Origin: Endozoicomonas sp. ISHI1
Lineage (GTDB): Bacteria; Pseudomonadota; Gammaproteobacteria; Pseudomonadales; Endozoicomonadaceae
Length of the DNA stretch: 64,000 nucleotides
Direction: 5' to 3'
Assembly (NCBI RefSeq): GCF_024606225.1
Contig: NZ_JAGRPU010000001.1
Coordinates: 124,001 to 188,000, forward strand
Positions within the stretch are counted from its first letter, which is position 1. Every line of letters starts with the position of its first letter. Position numbers and translations under genes: made by a program. Shown here in pieces: positions 57,032 to 64,000 of this stretch. The notes beneath the pieces were generated by a model. The model had not been told where the DNA came from and searched no databases. It saw nothing but the letters and a program-made list of their open reading frames with translations.

Positions 57032-59446
57032 ATGAGTTACGGATTACCACCAGACTACGGTTCAACATCGCAACCGTCTCAACATCGCTTGCCTGATGCC
57101 AATCAAGATGCCAATCAGGACATTCATCAGGAAACAATGCCTGAATCTAAACTCAACCCGTGTGCGCAACCGTTTGTTCCTCGTGGTTCGGGCGGCGATG
57201 ACGATCGATCTTCGGGTACGCCCCCAACTATTCGTGATCGACGAACCACTGCGCACAGGGCATCTTTTTCTCAAAGGCCGCACCCGTCAGGGAACAAGCA
57301 ATCGCCCAAAGAGGCAAGAGAAAACATCAACCAAGCTTACATAACACTGAAAAACAAACAGTTCAGCGATGCAGAAGAAAAATTCCAGGCCGTCATAGAT
57401 GAATTCGGGAGCCAACTCAGCCAGGCCGACTACCAAAACTCAGTCATAGGTCTGGCAAGATCGCTGAATGAGCAAACCCCGGAAAAGCAGGAAGAAGCCT
57501 GTTCTCATCTGGAAGAACTCAGGTCGAAAGGACGATTGACTAAACTCGGGGCTTCCACCATTCCTTACCTTGACCTGGTCCTGAGCCGCTGTGAAGAAGC
57601 ACTTGGATTGCTTTCAAAGGCTGAAACACGACTGTTAAAACTGAGAAACATAAATCCCGATGCTGATGAAGAGATTCTTTGCCAGCATTCCCACAATTTC
57701 GACGCTGATATTACCAATGCCCGACTGTGGCAGTTTATGGAAAAACACCAGAGGACTGAAACGCTTCTGGTGAACATAAAAAAAGAGCTGACCGACAAGC
57801 TGCTGTCGAAACAATACAGAGCCATGGCAAAAACACTGCATCAACAACTCCGTACCGTCAATATTGCCCTGGTGCGACTCTTACAGGAGATGGGCCTGTA
57901 TGAATGGGCTGAAGAGTTACTGTTAGACATCAGTGGCAAGCGATCCAATAACAGCGAGGGGTTCCTTTGCAAGCCCTGTAGAAATAATGAAATTAATCTG
58001 GCACTGGCACGACTCTGGCAGGTAATGGGAAAGCATGAACGGACTGAAAAACTGCTGCTGAACATGAGTGGCAAGCACCCCAATGCCAGTGAAGAGATTC
58101 TTTGCAGGCCTTTTGGGGTTTTTGCTATTGATATGGCTTTGGTGCGGCATTGGGAAATTATGAATAAACACAAACCGTCCGGAAAGTTGCTGCTGAACAT
58201 GTGTGACAAACACCCCGATGCCAGTGAGGAGGTTCTTTGCAGGCCTTTTGGGAATCTTGATATTGATCTGCCTTTGGTGCGGCATTGGGAGATCACGGGC
58301 AACTATCATCTGGCTGAAAAACTGCTACTGAACATGCTTGGCAAGCAGCCCGGCAAAAACAAAGAAATCCTGTGTCAACCCTGCGGAAATTATGATCTGA
58401 ATCTGAAGCTGGCGCGACTCTGGCATGATATGGGCAACTATGAATGGGCTGAAAGTCTGCTGCTGAACATGTGTGGCAAAGACCCCAATGGCAATGAAGA
58501 ACACCTGTGCAAACCTTGCGGGAATAACGATATTGACCTGGCCCTGATAAGAAATTGGGAGATGCTGGGCAAATATGAATGGGCTAAAAAATTGCTATTT
58601 AGCGTGGCAGGCAAGTCTCCCCTCGCCAGTGAGGAAGAGCTGTGCAAACCCTGTGGTGATTTTAACATCGACCTGACTCTGGTGAGATATTGGGGGATAG
58701 TGGGCGAGAATAAACGGTCTGAAAAACTGCTGCTGGATATGAGTGGCAAGCAGCTCGATGACAATGAGGAAGACCTTTGCAAGGCCTGCGGGCATCTTCT
58801 TATTGACCTGGCCCTGGCGCGAAACTGGAAGGCAATGGGCGAACATAGACGGTCTGAAAAACTGCTGCTGGACATGAGTGGCAAGCAACCCAATGACACT
58901 GAGGAAGACCTGTGCACCCCCAGCGGAAATCACGATATTGATCTGGCCCTGGTCCGCCTCTGGCAGGTGATGGATAAAAATGAACGGGCTCAAAGACTGA
59001 TTCATCGTTGCTCTGATTTATACCATACCAGTGAATGTGAATTCACACTGCTGAACTCATACATCGGGGAAGCAAGATTTATGGAAATGGTGACCGGGTA
59101 TCAGGAAAGTGCCAATACCTTGCTGGCAACCTCGATCCATTATTTCAATCTGGCTTCCCGGCAGATAGCCGATGGTGACCCTGAGAGAGGACAAGATAAC
59201 CTTATAAAGGCACTTGAGTCTGTGGAATCCGCACTGGAGAAATATCCCGAGACTGCAAGCGCTTGCTCGCAAAAAGCGCACTGCCTCAGAATGATGAATT
59301 ACAAAGAAGAAGAGTGGGAGGAATGGTTCAAAAAAGCCAACGTTCTTGACCCAGGCCGGGTAGACAGGTTTAAAGCTTACGACGACTGGCGAATCATCGA
59401 AGCTTCTGCTGTTGAGAAGGTAAAAAATCAGGCACTGCGAACATAA
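57032..59446 (+). CDS. 45-residue helical-repeat protein 2
   Basis: An 804-residue paralogue with the same layout: disordered leader (MSYGLPPDYGSTSQPSQ, duplicated ANQD/HQ segment, FVPRGS, RTTAHRASFSQRP), helical region, about eight 45-residue repeats (for example AEKLLLNMLGKQPGKNKEIL then CQPCGN) and the TPR-like C-terminus (ALESVESALEKYPE, LDPGRVDRF). The last two repeats and the following ~200 bases are almost identical in DNA to those of protein 1, so gene conversion or recent duplication is likely. Start 57032 follows GGAGG. Confidence 0.78.
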   Translation: MSYGLPPDYGSTSQPSQHRLPDANQDANQDIHQETMPESKLNPCAQPFVPRGSGGDDDRSSGTPPTIRDRRTTAHRASFSQRPHPSGNKQSPKEARENINQAYITLKNKQFSDAEEKFQAVIDEFGSQLSQADYQNSVIGLARSLNEQTPEKQEEACSHLEELRSKGRLTKLGASTIPYLDLVLSRCEEALGLLSKAETRLLKLRNINPDADEEILCQHSHNFDADITNARLWQFMEKHQRTETLLVNIKKELTDKLLSKQYRAMAKTLHQQLRTVNIALVRLLQEMGLYEWAEELLLDISGKRSNNSEGFLCKPCRNNEINLALARLWQVMGKHERTEKLLLNMSGKHPNASEEILCRPFGVFAIDMALVRHWEIMNKHKPSGKLLLNMCDKHPDASEEVLCRPFGNLDIDLPLVRHWEITGNYHLAEKLLLNMLGKQPGKNKEILCQPCGNYDLNLKLARLWHDMGNYEWAESLLLNMCGKDPNGNEEHLCKPCGNNDIDLALIRNWEMLGKYEWAKKLLFSVAGKSPLASEEELCKPCGDFNIDLTLVRYWGIVGENKRSEKLLLDMSGKQLDDNEEDLCKACGHLLIDLALARNWKAMGEHRRSEKLLLDMSGKQPNDTEEDLCTPSGNHDIDLALVRLWQVMDKNERAQRLIHRCSDLYHTSECEFTLLNSYIGEARFMEMVTGYQESANTLLATSIHYFNLASRQIADGDPERGQDNLIKALESVESALEKYPETASACSQKAHCLRMMNYKEEEWEEWFKKANVLDPGRVDRFKAYDDWRIIEASAVEKVKNQALRT

Positions 59447-59469
59447 GCGCCTGCGGCGAAAATAAGAGT

Positions 59470-59581
59470 CTGACCAATGAGCCAGAACTGTTTCATTCCA
59501 AAGGGCCAGGTAATTAAGGCACTTCCATGAACTTCTTTGTCCGTTTGCTGTCTCAAGAGCATAAAGAGGGGTTACTTTGCC
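59470..59581 (+). promoter_or_regulatory. Repeat-array upstream block, copy 3
   Basis: Same block as at 54371, but the TCTTAAGA palindrome is changed to TCTCAAGA and the ribosome site is GGGG. Confidence 0.65.
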
Positions 59582-62236
59582 ATGAGTTTCGGATTACCAC
59601 CAGCCTACGGTTCAACATCGCAACCTTCACAAAACCACTTGCCTGATGCTCATCAGGACGGAAAGCCTACATCTGATTTAAACCCGAATGCGCTTCCGTT
59701 TGTTCCTCGTGGTTCGAGCAGCGATCAGTCTTCTGACACGCTCCCAACTATTCGCCGTCGGCGAACCACTGCCCACAGGGCACCTTCTTCTCAGAGGTGG
59801 CACCGGTCAACCAGAAAGAAATCGCCTGAAGCGGCTGAAAAAAAAATCCATGAAGCATACAAAGCACTGAAAAACCAACAATTTACCCATGCAGAAGACA
59901 AATTCCAGGCTACCTTGCAAGAATATCGGGGCCAACTCAGCGAGGCCGACTACCAAAGCTCAGTCATAGGACTGGCAAGATCGCTGAATGAGCAAAACCG
60001 GGAAAAGCAAAAAAAAGCCTTTTATCGTCTGGAACAACTTCGATTGAGAGGATCATTGACTCCATTAGGGGCTTCCACCACTCCTAACCTTGACGTGACC
60101 CTGAGCCGCTGTGAACAAGCACTTGGATTGCTTTCGGATGCTGAAACACGACTGATAAGACTGAGAAATAAAACAGCCGATGCTGATGAAGAGATCCTTT
60201 GCCAGAAATCTCACAATTTTGACGCTGATATTACCAATGCCCGACTTTGGAAGTTGATGGGAAAACACCAGATGAGTGAAACACTGATGGTGAACATGAA
60301 AACAGAGCTGACCAGAAAGCTACTATCGAATCCAAGCACTGCTACTGCAGAAACCCTCTATAAACAACTCCGTATCGTAACTCTTGCCCTGGTGCGACTC
60401 TTGCAGGAGAGAAGCCTGTATGAATGGGCTGAAGACCTGCTGCTGGACATGATTGGCAAGCAATCCAATGACAGCGAGGAGATCCTTTCTCAGCCCTGTG
60501 GAGATAATGCAATTGATCTGGCTCTGGCACGACACTGGCAGTTGACAGGAAAGAATGAACGGGCTGAAAAGCTGCTGTTGAACATGAGTGGCAAGCACCC
60601 CAATGCCAGTGAAGAAATTCTATGCACTCACTCTGGAAATCGTGAAATTGACCTTGCCCTGGTGCGACTCTGGCAGACGAAAGGCAAACACGAATGGTCT
60701 GAAAAATTGCTGCTGAACATGAGTGGCAAGCACCCTGATGCCAGTGCGGAGATGCTTTGCAAGCCTTTTGGGCATCTCGACATTGATCTGACTTTGGCGC
60801 TGCATTGGGAGGTCATGGGCAAATATCACCTGGCTGAAGGATTGCTACTGAACATGAGTCGAAAACACCTTGGTGACAGTGTTGAAAGGCTTTGCAGGCC
60901 CACTGGAAAGCGTGAGATTGACCTGACTCTGGTTCGACTCTGGCAGATCATGGATAAACCTGAACTTTCCGGAAAGATGCTGCTGAACATGAGCGGCAAG
61001 CACCCTGGTAACAGTGAAGAAATCCTGTGTCGGCCCTGTGAAAATTATGAAATTAATTTGGCCCTGGTTCGATACTGGGGGCAGGTAGGCCAATATAACA
61101 GGGCTGAAAAGCTGCTGCTGAACATGATGGGCAAAAAACCCAATCAAAATAAAGAAATTCTGTGTCAACCCACTGGAAATAATGTCCTGGATCTGGCTCT
61201 GGCCTTACTCTGGCAGACGATGGGCAACTATGAATGGACAGAAAGACTGCTGCTGAACATGAGTCACAAGCACCCCGATGACAATGAAGAGCGCCTGTGC
61301 AAGCCTTGCGGGAAGAAAGATATTGATCTGGCGCTGGCAAGAAATTGGGAGATGCAGCGCAAATACACACTGACTGAAAGGTTGCTGTTGAATATGGTTG
61401 GCAAATCTCCCTTTGCCAGTATGGAAGCGCTGTGCAAGCCCTCTGGAGATCTGACAATCGACCTGACTCTGGTGAGACATTGGGGAAGAGTGGGCGAATA
61501 TAAACGGTCTGAAAAACTGCTGCTGAACATGAGTGGCAAGTCCGCCAATGGCAATGAGGAAGACCTGTACAAGCCCTGTGGGCACCTTCAGATTGACATA
61601 ATTCTGGTGCGAATTTGGGAGGATATGGGCAAATATACACGGTCTGAAAAACTGTTGCTGAACATGAGTGACAAGCACCCCGATGACGCTGAGGAAGAAC
61701 TGTGCAAGCCCTCTGGGAAGCACGATATTGATCTGACCCTGGTAATGCTCTGGCAGATGATGGATAAAAATGAACGGGCTCAAAGACTGATTCATCGCTG
61801 CTGTGATTTATACCATACGAGTGAATGTGAATTGGCACTGCTGAGTACCTATGCCGGAACAGCAAGGTTCATGGAAATGATGACTGGGTATCAGGAAAGC
61901 GCCAATAGAATACTGTTAACTTCGATCCATTATTTCAGTCTGGCTTCCCGGCAGATAGCAGATGGCGACCCTGAGACAGGACAGGATAGCCTTAAAAAGG
62001 CGCTTGAGTATGCAGAATCCGTACTGGAGAAATACCCCAGGAATGCAAGCGCCTGTTCGCAAAAAGCCCACTGTCTCAGAATGATGAATTACAGTAAAGA
62101 CGTTTGGAGCGAATGGTTCAAAAAAGCCGAAACCCTTGACCCCGGACGGGGAGAGAAGTTTAAAGCTTACGACATTTGGCGAATCATCGAAGCCAGAGCT
62201 GTTGAAAAGGTGAAGAATCAGGCACAGCAAACATAA
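59582..62236 (+). CDS. 45-residue helical-repeat protein 3
   Basis: An 884-residue paralogue with about ten 45-residue repeats. It is 90 residues longer than protein 1, exactly two repeat units, so repeat number varies within the array. The leader (MSFGLPPAYGSTSQPSQ, LPFVPRGSS), the helical region and the C-terminal TPR-like part (ALEYAESVLEKYPR, FKKAETLDPGRGEKF) are conserved. Repeat examples: CTHSGNREIDLALVRLWQTK, SEKLLLNMSGKHPDASAEML. Function unknown; a protein-binding scaffold is the most likely role. Confidence 0.78.
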   Translation: MSFGLPPAYGSTSQPSQNHLPDAHQDGKPTSDLNPNALPFVPRGSSSDQSSDTLPTIRRRRTTAHRAPSSQRWHRSTRKKSPEAAEKKIHEAYKALKNQQFTHAEDKFQATLQEYRGQLSEADYQSSVIGLARSLNEQNREKQKKAFYRLEQLRLRGSLTPLGASTTPNLDVTLSRCEQALGLLSDAETRLIRLRNKTADADEEILCQKSHNFDADITNARLWKLMGKHQMSETLMVNMKTELTRKLLSNPSTATAETLYKQLRIVTLALVRLLQERSLYEWAEDLLLDMIGKQSNDSEEILSQPCGDNAIDLALARHWQLTGKNERAEKLLLNMSGKHPNASEEILCTHSGNREIDLALVRLWQTKGKHEWSEKLLLNMSGKHPDASAEMLCKPFGHLDIDLTLALHWEVMGKYHLAEGLLLNMSRKHLGDSVERLCRPTGKREIDLTLVRLWQIMDKPELSGKMLLNMSGKHPGNSEEILCRPCENYEINLALVRYWGQVGQYNRAEKLLLNMMGKKPNQNKEILCQPTGNNVLDLALALLWQTMGNYEWTERLLLNMSHKHPDDNEERLCKPCGKKDIDLALARNWEMQRKYTLTERLLLNMVGKSPFASMEALCKPSGDLTIDLTLVRHWGRVGEYKRSEKLLLNMSGKSANGNEEDLYKPCGHLQIDIILVRIWEDMGKYTRSEKLLLNMSDKHPDDAEEELCKPSGKHDIDLTLVMLWQMMDKNERAQRLIHRCCDLYHTSECELALLSTYAGTARFMEMMTGYQESANRILLTSIHYFSLASRQIADGDPETGQDSLKKALEYAESVLEKYPRNASACSQKAHCLRMMNYSKDVWSEWFKKAETLDPGRGEKFKAYDIWRIIEARAVEKVKNQAQQT

Positions 62237-62256
62237 GCGCCTGCGGCGAAAATAAG

Positions 62257-62368
62257 AGTCTGGCCAATGAGCCAGCAATATTGAATTCCAAAGGATCAGG
62301 TAATTAAGGCGCTTGGATGAACTCTTATGTATGTTTGCTGTCTTAAGAGCATAGGGAGGTCACTTTGC
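62257..62368 (+). promoter_or_regulatory. Repeat-array upstream block, copy 4
   Basis: Same block with CCAATGAGCCAGC, AAGGATCAGGTAATTAAGG, intact TCTTAAGAGC and GGGAGG before ATG 62369. Confidence 0.7.
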
Positions 62369-64000
62369 ATGAGTTACGGATTACCACCAGCCTACGGTTC
62401 AACATCGCAACCGTCACAACATCGCTTGCCTGAATCCGATCAGGACGCTCATCAGGACAGAAAGCCTGCATCTGATTTAAACCCGAATGCGCTACCGTTT
62501 GTTCCTCGTCGTTCGTGGGAGAACCGGTTTTCGAACGGCCAGGATATTCATCGTCGGCAAACCACTGCACACGGGGTACCTTCTTCCCGGGGTTTGCAGC
62601 CCTCAAGAAAGAAGCAATCGCCCATTGCGGCTGAAGAAAACATCAGCCAGGCTTACGAAGCACTAAAAAACCAATGTTTCACCGATGCAGAAGAAACATT
62701 CCGGTCCACCTTAGAAGAATACCGGGGCCAACTCAACCAGGCCGACGAACGAAACGCAACCATAGGGCTGGCAAGATCGCTGAAAGAGCAAACCCCGGAA
62801 AAACAGAAAGAAGCCTGTTCTCTTCTGCAAAAACTCAGGTCGGAAGAACCATTGACTGAACTCGGGGCTTCCAGAATTCCTAACCTTGACCTGACCCTGA
62901 GCCGCTGTGAAATAGCGCTTGGATTGATTCCTGATGCTGAAACACGACTGTTAAAACTGAGAAACATAAATCCCGACGCTGATGAAGAGATCCTTTGCCA
63001 GAAATCTCACAATTTTGACGCTGATGTCACCAATGCACGACTGTGGCAGTTTATGAAAAAACACCAGATGACTGAAACACTGCTGGTTAACATGAAAACA
63101 GAGCTGACCGAAATGCTGCAGTCACATCGATACAGAGGCGTTGCAGAAAGACTGCGTAAACAACTCCATACCGTCAATATTGCCCTGGTGCGACTCTTGC
63201 AGGAGAGGGACCTGTATGAATGGGCTGAAGACCTGCTACTGAAAATGAGTGGCAAGCGATCCAACAACAGTGAGGCGTTACTTTGTAAAGCCTGTGGAGA
63301 TGATGAAATTGATCTGGCTCTGGCACGACTCTGGCAGCTAATGGGAAAAAACGAGCAGGCTGAAAAACTGCTGCTGAGCATGAGTGGCAAGCACCCCAAT
63401 GCCAGTGAAGAAATCCTTTGCAGGCCTTATTGGAATCTTGATATTGATATGACTTTGGTGCGGCATTGGGAGGTCATGGACAAATATCACCTGGCTGAAA
63501 AACTGCTGCTGAACATGGTTGGCAAGCATCTCGGCCTCAATGAAGCCATCTTGTGTCAGCCCTGTGGAAATGATGAATTGGATCTGATTCTGGCACGACT
63601 CTGGTATGAGATAAAGAAATATGAATGGGCAGAAAGACTGCTGCTGAACATGAGTCACAAGCACCCCAATGACAATGAAGAGCGCCTGTGCAAATCATGC
63701 GGGAATAAGGATATTGACCTGGCTCTGATAAGAGTTTGGGAGATGCTGGGCAAATATAAATGGGCTGAAAAATTGCTATTAAACGTGGCAGGCAAGTCTC
63801 CCCTCGCCAGTGAAGAAGAGCTGTGCAAACCCTGTGGTGATTTTATCATAGACCATACTATGACCAGATATTGGGAGAGAGTGGGCGAGAATAAACGGGC
63901 TGAAAAGCTGCTGCTGAACATGAGTGGCAAGTCCCCCAAAGCCACTGAAGAAATACTGTGCCAACCCTGTGGGCACTTTCTGATTGACTTGGCCCTGGTG
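62369..64000 (+). CDS. 45-residue helical-repeat protein 4 (3' end outside window)
   Basis: The frame is open from ATG 62369 to the window end without a stop, giving 544 codons so far. It has the array leader (MSYGLPPAYGSTSQPSQ, LPFVPRRS), the helical region with ADEEILCQKSHNFDAD, and six 45-residue repeats before the edge (AEKLLLNMVGKHL, CQPCGNDEL, AERLLLNMSHKHP). GGGAGG precedes the start. The leader differs from the others after residue ~55 (ENRFSNGQDIHRRQTTAHG). Its full length cannot be seen. Confidence 0.78.
   Translation, partial: MSYGLPPAYGSTSQPSQHRLPESDQDAHQDRKPASDLNPNALPFVPRRSWENRFSNGQDIHRRQTTAHGVPSSRGLQPSRKKQSPIAAEENISQAYEALKNQCFTDAEETFRSTLEEYRGQLNQADERNATIGLARSLKEQTPEKQKEACSLLQKLRSEEPLTELGASRIPNLDLTLSRCEIALGLIPDAETRLLKLRNINPDADEEILCQKSHNFDADVTNARLWQFMKKHQMTETLLVNMKTELTEMLQSHRYRGVAERLRKQLHTVNIALVRLLQERDLYEWAEDLLLKMSGKRSNNSEALLCKACGDDEIDLALARLWQLMGKNEQAEKLLLSMSGKHPNASEEILCRPYWNLDIDMTLVRHWEVMDKYHLAEKLLLNMVGKHLGLNEAILCQPCGNDELDLILARLWYEIKKYEWAERLLLNMSHKHPNDNEERLCKSCGNKDIDLALIRVWEMLGKYKWAEKLLLNVAGKSPLASEEELCKPCGDFIIDHTMTRYWERVGENKRAEKLLLNMSGKSPKATEEILCQPCGHFLIDLALV

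Overview
The window reads as the chromosome of a host-associated marine gammaproteobacterium, most likely Endozoicomonas or a close relative; this is inferred from gene content and was not searched. The housekeeping backbone (gap | mfd - csiV-like ... nagZ - psrA - lexA - sulA - small genes - topA - fadA - fadB) follows the order I know from Pseudomonas. Eukaryotic-like genes are inserted between these blocks: a serpin, WD40 propellers, F-box/WD40 fusions, helical repeat proteins, a C2H2-finger-like protein, a Fic protein and a secreted ADP-ribosylglycohydrolase-like protein. No rRNA, tRNA, CRISPR array or intact insertion sequence was seen.

Layout. 1-2.5 kb: 3' end of prkA and then spoVR. 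2.5-8.8 kb: an N-terminally extended GAPDH divergent from mfd, then a csiV-like gene. 8.9-13.2 kb (minus): two MscS-type channels and a partner-switching set (receiver-PP2C phosphatase, STAS antagonist, anti-sigma-type ATPase). 13.5-15 kb: a surface WD40 propeller with a Ser/Thr stalk and a C-terminal membrane anchor. 15.4-17.7 kb: psrA, a cytoplasmic YkuD enzyme and nagZ. 18-20.2 kb: a serpin with duplicated C-terminal modules. 20.4-25.4 kb: lexA-sulA behind two SOS boxes, two small genes and topA. 25.9-29.3 kb: fadBA. 29.9-36.9 kb: uspA, two paralogous secreted proteins of unknown function, and uup with decayed uup fragments around the paralogues. 37.2-41.4 kb: sixA, a DUF4389 protein, gpsA, and fabAB. 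41.5-45.7 kb: a finger-like protein, Fic, rtcB and arfA.

45.7-64 kb is an accessory island that continues past the window edge. Its first half holds one unrecognised protein, three F-box/WD40 proteins, one F-box/WD40 pseudogene and a secreted ADP-ribosylglycohydrolase-like protein. Four of the five genes on the plus strand, and the pseudogene, start with the same N-terminal leader (about 50 residues), and four of those five have the same ~119-bp upstream block. Different bodies therefore sit behind a common start. The second half is a tandem array of four large proteins (the last cut by the window end) built from a 45-residue helical repeat with its own shared upstream block and Pro/Ser-rich leader.

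How the genes fit together. PsrA probably controls itself and fatty-acid genes, and both fadBA and fabAB are in the window. LexA controls lexA-sulA. NagZ and the YkuD enzyme fit muropeptide recycling. ArfA carries a 3' hairpin of the kind that makes its mRNA non-stop. The island proteins are best viewed as candidate host-directed effectors. Secretion and host targets are inference, and no secretion system lies in the window.
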